From a virus, in the IMG/VR virus record IMGVR_UViG_3300029258_001506, positions 34,188-98,187 of that record: 64,000 nt of DNA. One strand, given 5' to 3'. This document shows positions 13,940-21,905 of the stretch, in pieces (within the stretch, counting starts at the first letter, position 1; each line of letters opens with the position of its first letter). Below the pieces are notes generated by a model. It saw only the letters and a program-made list of their open reading frames with translations, was not told the DNA's origin and searched no databases. The translations under genes were made by a program, and so were the position numbers.

Positions 13940-14445
13940 GCGACGACAATGTGCAGTTTGATGTCAACTACAGTGATCGTAAGTGGTTCTGCTCTGCGGA
14001 GCAACTCGAGCGGGCGCGCAAGTTCGTACGGGACGCACCGCCAGACGCGTCGCCGGCGAAGATTGCCTGGGTCAAGCGATTGATCGAGATCGCTGTCGTG
14101 ATCCCGACGATGCCGACCGAACTGGTCGAGGTTGGGGAGTCCCGGCCGGTTGACTTGACGACGGGGAGTCCGTTCGTCGCGGTGTGCCAGAATCCACCAG
14201 CCGAGCGGGCTGAGTCGATGGGGCCGCTCGAGGAACTCGGAGCCGAGATGCGCAATCATGTTGCGGGCGAGGTGACGAAGGCAGCTATCGCCGGCGATCC
14301 GTACGGCGAGCACGTATTCGAGATCGAGATCGAAGGGGAGCGGCACGAGGTGTCGTTCTGGGGCAAGCGGTCGGACGCGGAGAAGAAGGCGCGCGAGTGG
14401 GCCGCGAGCGAAGGCGTCCGTCTGATCGGACCGGTCGAGAAGTAG
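13936..14445 (+). CDS. Hypothetical protein
   Basis: 169 aa. Helical N-terminal half and a beta-rich C-terminal part (GEHVFEIEIEGERHEVSFWG) ending in a helix. The N-terminal segment (SAEQLERARKFVRDAPPDAS) resembles small protein-protein modules. Unknown function; precedes the Spo11-like gene. Confidence 0.6.
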   Translation: MSDDNVQFDVNYSDRKWFCSAEQLERARKFVRDAPPDASPAKIAWVKRLIEIAVVIPTMPTELVEVGESRPVDLTTGSPFVAVCQNPPAERAESMGPLEELGAEMRNHVAGEVTKAAIAGDPYGEHVFEIEIEGERHEVSFWGKRSDAEKKAREWAASEGVRLIGPVEK

Positions 14446-14462
14446 GGGCAAAGGAGAGAGCT

Positions 14463-15422
14463 GTGCGAGAGAGATTTATCAACAAGACGTTCAACGACGA
14501 AGCACTCGAGCTGATCGAGGAATGCGACGCGGTGATCGAGAAGTACGTCGAGGCCGGGTACGAGTTGACGGTGCGGCAGCTTTACTACCAGATGATCGCG
14601 CGCGACCTGTTCCCGGACAGCTGGATCGACTACGCATACAACCATCGGTACGGGCTCGACGGCGACACCAAGAACACGCAGAAGAACTACAAGCGATTCG
14701 CCGGTCTGGTGAGCGACGCGCGGCTGGCCGGGCTGCTCGATTGGGAAGCGATCGTCGACCGTGTCCGCGCGACGGTGACGAACCCGCATTACCGGGACGT
14801 CGATCACTTGCTCAAGGTCGCGGTGAACTGGTTCGAGATCGACAAGCGCTCCGACCAGCCGGTGCACCTCGAGGTGATGTGCGAGAAGGACGCGGTCGCC
14901 GGCATCCTCGAGCCCGTCGCGTCTCGCTGGGATCTGCCGTTCACTGCTTGCCGTGGGTACGCGTCGCAGTCGCTGTTCTACCGGATCGGCAAGCGGCTCG
15001 AGGCCGCGCTCGACGGAGGCCAGGCCGTTGCGATTCTGTACTTCGGCGATCACGACCCGAGCGGTCTCGATATGGACCGCGACATCCGGAAGCGGCTCGC
15101 GCAGTTCGCGCACTACACGCCGGACAGCCTGACGTTCATCCGGCTTGCGCTGACGGCCGAGCAGATCCGCGAGTACGCATCTCCGCCGAACCCGGCGAAG
15201 GTGACCGACAGCCGGGCGAAGGCGTACATCGAGTTACACGGCCGGGAGAGCTGGGAGCTTGACGCGCTCGACCCGGACGTGCTCGTCGGCCTGCTCGACC
15301 GCATGGTCAGGCGGATCCAGGACAACGGGCTCTGGCGTGCCGCGGTCGAACGGGAGAAGGAACTGGTCTCGGAGTTGAAGGAGCGCGTCGGGTACGACGC
15401 AATCGAAAGGGGCGACCGATGA
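14463..15422 (+). CDS. Spo11 / topoisomerase VI-A-like Toprim protein
   Basis: 319 aa from the GTG at 14463 (AAAGGAGAG upstream). TVRQLYYQM (residues 36-44) matches the winged-helix motif carrying the catalytic tyrosine of TopoVI-A/Spo11 (.R.iYY). A Toprim domain follows: Glu in MCEKDAVAGIL (about 139-149) and YFGDHDPSGLDM (193-204) with the DxD metal site. TopoVI-A/Spo11 proteins break DNA through a tyrosine link. No TopoVI-B (GHKL ATPase) partner is seen nearby, so this may be a stand-alone form for recombination, genome cutting or relaxation. Overlaps the next gene by 4 bp. Confidence 0.75.
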   Translation: MRERFINKTFNDEALELIEECDAVIEKYVEAGYELTVRQLYYQMIARDLFPDSWIDYAYNHRYGLDGDTKNTQKNYKRFAGLVSDARLAGLLDWEAIVDRVRATVTNPHYRDVDHLLKVAVNWFEIDKRSDQPVHLEVMCEKDAVAGILEPVASRWDLPFTACRGYASQSLFYRIGKRLEAALDGGQAVAILYFGDHDPSGLDMDRDIRKRLAQFAHYTPDSLTFIRLALTAEQIREYASPPNPAKVTDSRAKAYIELHGRESWELDALDPDVLVGLLDRMVRRIQDNGLWRAAVEREKELVSELKERVGYDAIERGDR

Positions 15423-15988
15423 AGATCGAAAAGTGGATAAGCATCGAGCGGGAGATCGAGGTCGAGATCACGGCCGAGGATCTGCGGACGCTGTACCTCG
15501 AGGACAAGGCCGAGACGCAGTCGCAGGTCGCGAGGCTGGCCGCGCGCGCTCACCAAGTACTCGAGGCGCTCGACGTCGATATGCTCTCGGAGAAACAGCG
15601 GGACGTGATCGCGGCGGCGATGCTCCGGCTGGCGGAGAAGTACGAAACCGGCATGGGGCCGTCGCGGTACCTGGCGCTCGACCTGAACGCGGCCGGGAAG
15701 GAGCAGCGCTCCGGCGGCCGGATGGTCGCGGGGACTCGGACGTTCGAGGAGACGCTCAACGACGACGGGCGCTGGCTCCTCCGGGAGCTGGCGCTAACGT
15801 CGAAGGTGGTAGATGATCTGCGCCAGGCGTTCAAGCATGAATTCCCGGAGTCGTTGACGTCCGAGCAGCGGGAGGAGCTGTTCACCGCGATCGCCAGCTG
15901 GAAACGCGGCAAAGGTTACGGACTGACGACCGAGGACATCAACGCGTTGAGCCGGGAGGCCGACAAGAAAGGGGCGGACGACCAATGA
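15419..15988 (+). CDS. Hypothetical helical protein, downstream partner of the Spo11-like gene
   Basis: 189 aa, coupled to the previous gene by an ATGA overlap. Starts with beta strands (IEREIEVEITAEDLRTLY) and continues as helices. No GHKL motifs, so it is not a TopoVI-B subunit. The tight coupling suggests a shared process. Confidence 0.6.
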   Translation: MKIEKWISIEREIEVEITAEDLRTLYLEDKAETQSQVARLAARAHQVLEALDVDMLSEKQRDVIAAAMLRLAEKYETGMGPSRYLALDLNAAGKEQRSGGRMVAGTRTFEETLNDDGRWLLRELALTSKVVDDLRQAFKHEFPESLTSEQREELFTAIASWKRGKGYGLTTEDINALSREADKKGADDQ

Positions 15989-15998
15989 AGGAGTACAA

Positions 15999-16514
15999 GT
16001 GACGAAGGCCGTTCGAGTACCAGGAGAGGTCGACGAGTCGCAGGCGCTGACACCGGAAGCGATGAAGGCGATCGTCGATCGGGCGTACGGTGACGACTTC
16101 ACGGTGATCACTCTCAAGGCCGCGGCCGACGAGTTCTATTTCCGGTACAAGGCCGCGCGGATCCTGTACGCCTGTTTCTGTTCGGCGAAGGACACCTGGC
16201 AGCTGGCGGAGACCAGGGTCGACGGCCAGGCGTGGGTCAACCCAGCTCGGCGCCTGTACGTCATAGCGTCGGTCGAAAAGCACACCGACGGCAACTTCTG
16301 GCTCCACCTCTCGATGAGTCACGCGAAGCGGATCCCGAACTACCAGGAGATGCAGCTGCTCAAGCGGTTGTGGGCCGGACGGGAGGCGAAGGCGGTCGAG
16401 GTCCATCCGCCGGAGGCGGAGCACGTCAACATCTGCGAGCGGGCCCGGCACTTGTGGGTCTGTCTGTCGGCGGAGCCGCTCCCGGACTTCACGCGCGGGA
16501 ACGGGTCGATCTAG
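15999..16514 (+). CDS. DUF7694-like phage protein
   Basis: 171 aa, GTG start at 15999. The C-terminal half has HLSMSHAKRIPNYQEMQLLK, AVEVHPPEAEHVNI and HLWVCLSAEPLPDF, the recognisable pattern of the DUF7694 domain ('H.S.s...P.w.e......f.pp...yvN.....lHLW'). Function unknown. It closes the long operon that began at P6. Confidence 0.65.
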   Translation: MTKAVRVPGEVDESQALTPEAMKAIVDRAYGDDFTVITLKAAADEFYFRYKAARILYACFCSAKDTWQLAETRVDGQAWVNPARRLYVIASVEKHTDGNFWLHLSMSHAKRIPNYQEMQLLKRLWAGREAKAVEVHPPEAEHVNICERARHLWVCLSAEPLPDFTRGNGSI

Positions 16515-16654
16515 GGGGCCAGCCTGTCCAGGACAGCGCAGGGCGGCCGGGTTCTCCCGGTCCGACTCCTGACACCCGGAAGGACTCGAGCCAATCTGGG
16601 GGCGTCTGGGGGGCTCTGGGGAGCGTGAGGTTTCCACCCCGAAACCTTACACAG

Positions 16655-16684
16655 TTGACGCCGGCCGGGGGGTTGGAGTACAAC
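16655..16684 (+). promoter_or_regulatory. Promoter overlapped by iterons
   Basis: TTGACG at 16655-16660 and TACAAC at 16679-16684 with an 18-bp spacer. The -10 lies within the first 11-bp repeat, so a protein bound to the repeats would block it. Confidence 0.45.
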
Positions 16685-16729
16685 GGGAGTACAACGGGAC
16701 GACAACGGGAGTACAACGGGAGTACAAAC
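16675..16729 (+). repeat. Five 11-bp iterons (GGAGTACAACG)
   Basis: Starts at 16675, 16686, 16697, 16708 and 16719, exactly 11 bp apart. Units 1, 2 and 4 read GGAGTACAACG, unit 3 reads GGACGACAACG, and unit 5 has one extra A. One helical turn spacing fits cooperative binding on one face of DNA, most likely by the ribbon-helix-helix protein encoded next. Confidence 0.75.
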
Positions 16730-16733
16730 GGCG

Positions 16734-16928
16734 ATGGCGGCCAAGGAGAAGCGCCTGCAGGTCCGCGTTACCGAGCGACAGTTCGATGACGTCCAGGAAG
16801 CGGCGCGGAAGTACGAGATGAACCCGGCCGAGTATTGCCGGATGGCGATATTCGATCGAATACGACGAGACAAGCGTGAGCGCTTCCAGGGGCTGCTAAG
16901 AGCGCGCTTGCCGGAGGACGACCAGTGA
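16734..16928 (+). CDS. Ribbon-helix-helix DNA-binding protein
   Basis: 64 aa. RLQVRVTERQFDDVQEAARK followed by YEMNPAEYCRMAIF gives the strand-helix-helix of CopG/Arc repressors. Placed right after the iterons, it probably binds them and controls its own operon. Overlaps the next gene by 4 bp. Confidence 0.7.
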   Translation: MAAKEKRLQVRVTERQFDDVQEAARKYEMNPAEYCRMAIFDRIRRDKRERFQGLLRARLPEDDQ

Positions 16929-17626
16929 CACCTCCAAAGGGAAAGAAGGGCACCAGCAAGGCGCAGGGGGGCGCCAGGAAGCCGAAGAAGAAGAACCCTA
17001 GACGCAAACCATCCAGCGGTGCCAAGAACCGGAAGCCGAAGAAGCGGGTCAACATCACGATCGCGCAGTACAACAAGCTGCAGGACGGGTACTTCGAGAA
17101 GCAGGACATCCGGCACGCAGCTCGAGTCGCTGGCGTGCACCACTCGACTGCCCGCCGGTACATCCTCGGCGAGGCGGCGCCGGAGCTGGGGATGCTCCCG
17201 ATCAACGAGCGCTGGCTGCACATCCAGGCCGAGGCGCAAGAGGAAGTCGAGTTCAGCTGGAAGGAGTACGCGACCGAGTCGCTGCGTCACTTGAAGGTCG
17301 TGTCGCAGATGCACTTCAAGGAGTTGGAGCTGCTCAAGGACGACCTCGTGCGGCGGCGGAAGAAGTACGACGACGAGATGTCAGCGTACCGGGAGAAGGT
17401 GGCGGAGGCGGAGGAGACAGGTTCACCGATCCCGGAGATGCCGATGAACTTGAAGCAGCTGGTCGAGTCGTACGACAGGCTGGCGCGGTTGATGTCGTTC
17501 CTCGCCGGCGGTCCGGACTCGAGGCCGGATGACGGGCGGGGAGAGTTCGCCGACTGGACGGTCGAGGAGCTGCGCGAGTACTGGAAGAAGGGGATCCAAC
17601 CGGAGAGGCTGCGAGTCTCGAAGTGA
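16925..17626 (+). CDS. Helix-turn-helix protein with basic N-terminus
   Basis: 233 aa, GTG start. Residues 1-40 are Lys/Arg/Gly-rich and disordered. Residues 55-80 form an HTH (DIRHAARVAGVHHSTARRYI). After that is a coiled coil (LKDDLVRRRKKYDDEMSAYR). Terminase small subunits have a comparable HTH plus coiled coil, but this gene lies 9 kb from the large subunit, so that role is only a possibility. Confidence 0.6.
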   Translation: MTPPKGKKGTSKAQGGARKPKKKNPRRKPSSGAKNRKPKKRVNITIAQYNKLQDGYFEKQDIRHAARVAGVHHSTARRYILGEAAPELGMLPINERWLHIQAEAQEEVEFSWKEYATESLRHLKVVSQMHFKELELLKDDLVRRRKKYDDEMSAYREKVAEAEETGSPIPEMPMNLKQLVESYDRLARLMSFLAGGPDSRPDDGRGEFADWTVEELREYWKKGIQPERLRVSK

Positions 17627-17642
17627 GAAAGAGAGGGGCGAA

Positions 17643-18059
17643 ATGATCGGAGTCGAGAGAGTGGAGTTCGAGGTCGAGCGCAACATCCGGAAGGGTACTG
17701 TCGACCTGTACGTGTTCGTTCGCCGGAGAGAGGTCCAGGGGAAAGCAGACGGGATGTTTTACTTGACGCAGTCGGGAGAGGTGAAGCTGCCGGAAGATCC
17801 CGGAGCGCGGGTCGAGGTTCCTCTCGAGCCGCTGCTGTCGATCCCGTACAGCAGTATCACCGGAGACCTCGGCTCGTTGATGGACGGACTCTGGCGTGCG
17901 GGGTTCAGGCCGAGCGACATGTCCGGCACGGCCTCGGAGACCGAAGCGATGCGCGCGCACATTGGCGACCTGCAAAAGGTGGCGTTCGGCGATCGGGTGC
18001 TGGCGGTCGAGGACGTTGCGAAGCTGGCCGACGCAGTCAAGCGGGAGCTGCCGAGGTAG
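17643..18059 (+). CDS. Hypothetical protein
   Basis: 138 aa from the ATG at 17643 (GAGAGGGGCG upstream). Beta-rich start (GVERVEFEVERNIRKGTVDL) and helical C-terminus. No family recognised. Co-directional with the HTH gene with a 16-bp gap. Confidence 0.55.
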   Translation: MIGVERVEFEVERNIRKGTVDLYVFVRRREVQGKADGMFYLTQSGEVKLPEDPGARVEVPLEPLLSIPYSSITGDLGSLMDGLWRAGFRPSDMSGTASETEAMRAHIGDLQKVAFGDRVLAVEDVAKLADAVKRELPR

Positions 18060-18073
18060 AAAGCGGGGCGAGT

Positions 18074-18967
18074 ATGAGTCCGAGTGACAAGGCGATGAAC
18101 GCGCGACTCGAGGCGGTGATCGGTGAGCTGGTCGCCGAGCGCGACGGGTTGGTCAAGCGGGCCCAGCTCGTCGACGATGCGATCGCAACGCTCGAGCAGG
18201 TGATCGGCCTGACCGACGACGGGAAGGCGGAGCCCAGCTCGGAGCCGGCCGAGGCGTTGCCACCGTCGCCGGTGCCAGGCACGACGAGGTCGGAGAAGCC
18301 GACACCGACGCCGAAGAAGAAGGTCGTCCGGCGGAAGCCGACGAAGGTCAAGCCGACGGGCAAGAAGCCGGTCGCCAAGACGTCGCTTCTCGAGGATCTG
18401 CTGGCGACGCTGGCCAGCTACCCGGAGCAGTGGCTCACCGCGAGACGGACGCGCAAGCGGGCCGGACTCGGCGACGATGGCGGGTACGCGAAGAAGGTGC
18501 TCGTCACGGCCGCGGAGAAGGGGCTGGTCAAGATGGATGTCGACGACGCCGGCGTCGCACGGTTTCAGCACAAGGGGGCCGACGGGCCGCCGGTAGTCAA
18601 GACCAAACCGAAGCCGAAGCCACCGGCCAAGGCGAAGCCAGCACCGCGGGCGCCGGCGAAGAAGAAGCGAGCAGCCAAGAAGCCGGCCGCCAAACCGACC
18701 CAGCTCCCGCCGCGGCCGACGGACAGCGAGGCCGAGCAGATCCTGTCGATGGCCTCCGACCACATGATGCCGGATCAGTGGTACACGGCCGAGGGAGTCA
18801 TCCGCTCAGCGCGCACGATACACGGCAAGGTTCCGCGGGAGCTGGTGCGCAAGGTCGAGGGGACGCTGTCACGGTCCGACGGGTTCGATATGGAGGACGA
18901 CGGCGGGCGGTTGCAGTTCCGTCTGCAGAAGGGGTTCAAGTACGTACCACCGGGAGGGGCGGAGTGA
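18074..18967 (+). CDS. Histone-H1-like Lys/Ala/Pro-rich DNA-binding protein
   Basis: 297 aa. Order: N-terminal coiled coil (1-45), a Pro/Lys linker, a winged-helix-like segment (LLEDLLATLASYPEQWLTAR, about 100-160), a long Lys/Ala/Pro linker (PKPKPPAKAKPAPRAPAKKK), then a second winged-helix-like segment (about 215-290). The linker is typical of H1-type nucleoid proteins of high-GC bacteria. Probably binds or condenses phage or host DNA. Overlaps the next gene by one base. Confidence 0.6.
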   Translation: MSPSDKAMNARLEAVIGELVAERDGLVKRAQLVDDAIATLEQVIGLTDDGKAEPSSEPAEALPPSPVPGTTRSEKPTPTPKKKVVRRKPTKVKPTGKKPVAKTSLLEDLLATLASYPEQWLTARRTRKRAGLGDDGGYAKKVLVTAAEKGLVKMDVDDAGVARFQHKGADGPPVVKTKPKPKPPAKAKPAPRAPAKKKRAAKKPAAKPTQLPPRPTDSEAEQILSMASDHMMPDQWYTAEGVIRSARTIHGKVPRELVRKVEGTLSRSDGFDMEDDGGRLQFRLQKGFKYVPPGGAE

Positions 18968-19380
18968 TGAATGTAAAAGGGTACGAGAATCTCGAGCAGC
19001 TGCGCAAGGCACTCGAGCCGTACGGCGACGAGCCGGAGTTCGCCGAGAACGTCGTCGACTCTGGCGACGCGCATCACTTTCTCGAGGTGCTGCTCGAACT
19101 GATCGGGAAGGCGGAGAAGGTCGAGGAACAGCTCGAGCACAGTCGCAAGCACATCCGCGAGAAGGTGTGGGTCGATGCAACACCTGACCGCGAACTGCCC
19201 GCGCGCATCTTGAAAGCGTACATCGACGAAACGCACGACACAGACAACCTGATCGGGCTTGATCCAACAAGCCCGCTGTGCATCGAAATGAACAAGGCAC
19301 GCGACGAACGAAACGCAATCATCCGAGAAGCAATCCGCGCCCTGGCCAGCACCGACAGCGGGAAGGAGGAGGGCGAGTGA
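18967..19380 (+). CDS. Hypothetical protein with shared C-terminal tail (1 of 5)
   Basis: 137 aa. Helical throughout ([20 protein letters not shown]). It ends in [13 protein letters not shown], the first of five adjacent genes ending in a related Ser/Thr-Asp-Ser-Gly/Ala-Glu tail. The C-terminal helix [15 protein letters not shown] precedes the tail. Unknown function; overlaps the next gene by 1 bp. Confidence 0.6.
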   Translation: MNVKGYENLEQLRKALEPYGDEPEFAENVVDSGDAHHFLEVLLELIGKAEKVEEQLEHSRKHIREKVWVDATPDRELPARILKAYIDETHDTDNLIGLDPTSPLCIEMNKARDERNAIIREAIRALASTDSGKEEGE

Positions 19381-19997
19381 TGGCAGACAAGAAACAAGTA
19401 GAGCGGCTACGGTCGTCGGTGTCGCGGTGGAACGCATGGCGGGCGCGGTACGGCAAGCCGGTTGACCTGTACAGGGCCGACCTGTCCGGGGCCGACCTGT
19501 ACGGGGCCGACCTGCGCCGGGCCAACCTGACCGAGGCCGACCTGTACGGGGCCGACCTGCGAGGGGCCAACCTGCGCCGGGCCAACCTGTCCGGGGCCAA
19601 CCTGCGCGGGGCCGACCTGTGCGGGGCCGACCTGTCCGGGGCCAACCTGTACGGGGCCCACCTGCGCGAGGCCAACCTGCGCGGGGCGCGCGTCTCCCCG
19701 CCCGCCCTGCTGCTGGCCCGGTGGGGCGACGTGTCCGACGACCTATGCCGCGATCTGATGCGGTACGACGTGGTAAACCACCCTGGCGGCGAGGCAGCGT
19801 TCCAGCAATGGGCGGACGGTGGCGGCTGCCCGTACGGGTCGACGCATTGGTTGCGCGCTGCGAACTTCGCCGAGCGCCGCGAGTGCTGGTCGCCCGGCCC
19901 GTCGCCGTCAGCGCTGGAGCTTTGCGAGCGGCTGATCGCTGAGAAATGCAACCACACCGCCAGCACCGACAGCGGGGAGGGGGCGGGTGATGAATAA
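19380..19997 (+). CDS. Pentapeptide-repeat protein with shared tail (2 of 5)
   Basis: 205 aa. Residues about 28-104 are consecutive A(D/N)Lxx pentapeptides ([18 protein letters not shown]...), which fold as a right-handed quadrilateral beta helix. Such proteins can mimic DNA and inhibit gyrase or act as scaffolds. N-terminal [20 protein letters not shown] and a C-terminal cysteine-containing part surround it. It ends in [13 protein letters not shown]. The DNA is also internally repetitive, in GCC-GAC-CTG units. Confidence 0.8.
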   Translation: MADKKQVERLRSSVSRWNAWRARYGKPVDLYRADLSGADLYGADLRRANLTEADLYGADLRGANLRRANLSGANLRGADLCGADLSGANLYGAHLREANLRGARVSPPALLLARWGDVSDDLCRDLMRYDVVNHPGGEAAFQQWADGGGCPYGSTHWLRAANFAERRECWSPGPSPSALELCERLIAEKCNHTASTDSGEGAGDE

Positions 19998-20484
19998 GGA
20001 CATCGCGCACTACCGCGCACGCTGCGAGGAGCTAGAGGCCGAGGTCGCGCGGTTAGAACGAACCGTCAGCGAATATGAAGGCAGCGACCTAGCCAGCACC
20101 CGCCGCGCAATGATGGAGGCGCGCATCGAGCGAGACGACGCCATCACCCGCGCGGAGCAAGCCGAGGCACGCGCCGACGAAATCGAAGGGCAGCTAATAG
20201 CCGAGCACGAGTTGCGCGTGTCCATTTCGCGGAGGTTGGAGCAAGCCGAAGCCGAGCGTGACAAGTGGAAACGGGAGGCACTGATTTCACAACGGGGAGA
20301 GGCGCGCGAGGTGGAGAGGCGCGAGGAACTGGAAGCGCGCGCCGACAGCGCCGAACCACAACTGCCAAGGTGCCCGAAGCATCGAACGCTGTTGATCATC
20401 TCGGATGCCTATTGCGAGCAGTGCCAAGAAGAACACAACGAAACGCCGCGCACCGACAGCGCCGAGGGGGATGACGATGAATGA
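19990..20484 (+). CDS. Coiled-coil protein with C-terminal zinc site and shared tail (3 of 5)
   Basis: 164 aa; ATG 19990 preferred, GTG 19987 alternative. A long coiled coil covers about 5-125 ([20 protein letters not shown]). [18 protein letters not shown] near the end is a zinc-type site. It ends in [11 protein letters not shown]. Overlaps the previous gene by 8 bp. Confidence 0.65.
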   Translation: MNKDIAHYRARCEELEAEVARLERTVSEYEGSDLASTRRAMMEARIERDDAITRAEQAEARADEIEGQLIAEHELRVSISRRLEQAEAERDKWKREALISQRGEAREVERREELEARADSAEPQLPRCPKHRTLLIISDAYCEQCQEEHNETPRTDSAEGDDDE

Positions 20485-20680
20485 GCACATGAGGTACTTG
20501 GGGTGTCTGAAATTGTTGGAGGAATGTTCCCCGTACGTCGATGAAGATATGCGCGAGTGTATCGAGTGTGCTTTTGATGATGCGGTGGAAGCATCGGGCG
20601 GAACACTGCGGTGGCGACGCATTCTTGATCGATGTGAGATCGAAGCCTGCACACCCAGCGCCGAGGGGGAGGGGGAATGA
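20477..20680 (+). CDS. Small hypothetical protein with shared tail (4 of 5)
   Basis: 67 aa from the ATG at 20477 (GAGGGGG upstream; ATG 20471 possible). Helical with three acidic cysteine-containing stretches (DEDMRECIECAFDDAVEA). Ends in TPSAEGEGE. Confidence 0.55.
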   Translation: MNEHMRYLGCLKLLEECSPYVDEDMRECIECAFDDAVEASGGTLRWRRILDRCEIEACTPSAEGEGE

Positions 20681-20901
20681 TGAGTGCATACGCAACAGCA
20701 CTATTAGAGTCGCCACACGGGGAGGTCGTGGACGAGTGTCTACGCCAGCGAGACAGGGCGATCGCCGCAGAGTCGCGGCTGGAGGCGGTGCAAGCGGTCT
20801 TAAACAAGTGGGAACTATACCCGACATTTGCCGATGCACGAACAGACCTCAACCGCGCCCTGGCCAGCACCGCCAGCGGGGAGCAGGATGACGATGAATG
20901 A
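20677..20901 (+). CDS. Small hypothetical protein with shared tail (5 of 5)
   Basis: 74 aa. Helical (DECLRQRDRAIAAESRLEAV) and ends in RALASTASGEQDDDE. Overlaps the next gene by 8 bp, and the joint carries GATGACGATGAATGA as at the end of gene 3 of the set. Confidence 0.55.
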   Translation: MMSAYATALLESPHGEVVDECLRQRDRAIAAESRLEAVQAVLNKWELYPTFADARTDLNRALASTASGEQDDDE

Positions 20902-21208
20902 CATCAAACCGGAGATGGTGGACGGGGAGGCGGTGTGTTGTGAGGATGAGGACCGGTGCGTGTCATACGCTTACTATGACGGGCCGCGCTGCGCCAAGAT
21001 CTGCGGCGGTGAGGTGATGTGGCTGGATGACAACGATCCCAATAAGCACTATCCCTGCTGGCCATACTACCCCGCCCGCGTGTCCGAGCTAGAGGCCGAG
21101 AACGACCAGTTGCGCGGGCACCGCGATCGGCTGCTCGCCATCCTCGACGCCGGGCACACCTCGGCCGAGGATCTGCGCGACGACATCCGCGTCGAGCTGG
21201 GCGAGTGA
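20894..21208 (+). CDS. Hypothetical protein
   Basis: 104 aa from the ATG at 20894 (GGAGCAGG upstream; ATG 20888 also possible). Cysteine-rich first half (VCCEDEDRCVSYAYYDGPRC) and a C-terminal coiled coil (RVSELEAENDQLRGHRDRLL). It lacks the shared tail of the preceding five. Unknown function. Confidence 0.6.
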   Translation: MNDIKPEMVDGEAVCCEDEDRCVSYAYYDGPRCAKICGGEVMWLDDNDPNKHYPCWPYYPARVSELEAENDQLRGHRDRLLAILDAGHTSAEDLRDDIRVELGE

Positions 21209-21453
21209 TGGGGTGGGCCGGCAAGCACGGAGGCCCGGCGAACTTTCGCTGCTCGAGCTGCTCGAGGAGTCGAGCGCGCTGGCCGCGGGGTGCACACTCG
21301 CACGTCGAGCTAACCGGCCGGTCGCGCGCACTGCCGAGGAAGCAGCACCCGGGGTCGAGCGACCGACTCAGGGAGTACCGTTGCAACGACTGCGGACACA
21401 TCGGCTGGTCGAGGCACGTTGACCTCGAGGTGAAGGAGAAGCACGGACGATGA
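21208..21453 (+). CDS. Zinc-ribbon protein
   Basis: 81 aa, starting in a TGATG overlap. FRCSSCSRSRARW and YRCNDCGHIGWSRHV form a four-cysteine ribbon with a basic centre. Overlaps the next gene by 4 bp. Unknown function. Confidence 0.6.
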   Translation: MGWAGKHGGPANFRCSSCSRSRARWPRGAHSHVELTGRSRALPRKQHPGSSDRLREYRCNDCGHIGWSRHVDLEVKEKHGR

Positions 21454-21650
21454 ACGACGACACGAACACTCTCAGCTCGAGGCGCGCGGTTGTCGGTGGT
21501 GAGTACTGCGAGTGCAAGCACTGCGGATTCGTCGGCAACGCTCACGGTATGCCGACGGCGAGCGGTAACCGGCTGCCGTGGTGTCCGTGGTGCGGGAGCA
21601 GCTCCGGGCTCACGGTGTACCCGGAGGAGAACGATCGAAAGGAGAGGTGA
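21450..21650 (+). CDS. Zinc-ribbon protein
   Basis: 66 aa. CECKHCGFVG and WCPWCGSSSGL are typical zinc-ribbon knuckles. A second such gene in a row; role unknown. Confidence 0.6.
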   Translation: MNDDTNTLSSRRAVVGGEYCECKHCGFVGNAHGMPTASGNRLPWCPWCGSSSGLTVYPEENDRKER

Positions 21651-21656
21651 GGGGCG

Positions 21657-21905
21657 ATGCTGGACGACAAAGTGATCACGATCAGGACGAACGGACTCGA
21701 AGCTCAGGACGTGCTCGAGAAGCTCGGCGGCATCGGCCGCGACAAGCCAGTGCGCGCGATCTCGATCGGGACCGACTTGTTCGCCAAGGAGACCGCGGTC
21801 CAGAAGTGGCTCGATCAGGTGTTCGTCAAGGGGCACGCCGACGACGGCGACCTCGAGAAACTGCAACGGATAGTCGACAGCGACGACGGAGGGGCGGATG
21901 TGTGA
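21657..21905 (+). CDS. Hypothetical protein
   Basis: 82 aa, GGAGAGG upstream. Alternating strands and helices (VITIRTNGLEAQDVLEKLGG); acidic end. The stop region overlaps the next small gene. Confidence 0.5.
   Translation: MLDDKVITIRTNGLEAQDVLEKLGGIGRDKPVRAISIGTDLFAKETAVQKWLDQVFVKGHADDGDLEKLQRIVDSDDGGADV

Larger units (their letters stand above)
16515..16733 (+). promoter_or_regulatory. 219-bp regulatory gap
   Basis: Largest non-coding stretch in the window. It contains a CCGGG-TTCT-CCCGG hairpin (about 16547-16560), G-rich runs, a 10-bp inverted repeat (GTGAGGTTTC/GAAACCTTAC with a 6-nt loop and one G-T pair, about 16625-16650), then a promoter and 11-bp iterons. Confidence 0.6.

Noticed and set aside
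15419-15988. Topoisomerase VI-B subunit partner
   Set aside because: No GHKL ATPase motifs are visible and 189 aa is far too short.
16580-16630. Possible G-quadruplex from several G runs
   Set aside because: Only three long G runs are adjacent; a fourth suitable run is too far away for a confident call.
16925-17626. Small terminase subunit
   Set aside because: HTH plus coiled coil is suggestive, but the distance of 9 kb to TerL and lack of a recognised family make the call too weak.
19465-19700. Regular short DNA repeats that might suggest a CRISPR or tandem-repeat locus
   Set aside because: They are codon-level repeats of the pentapeptide-repeat protein, in frame with A(D/N)Lxx; no spacers.
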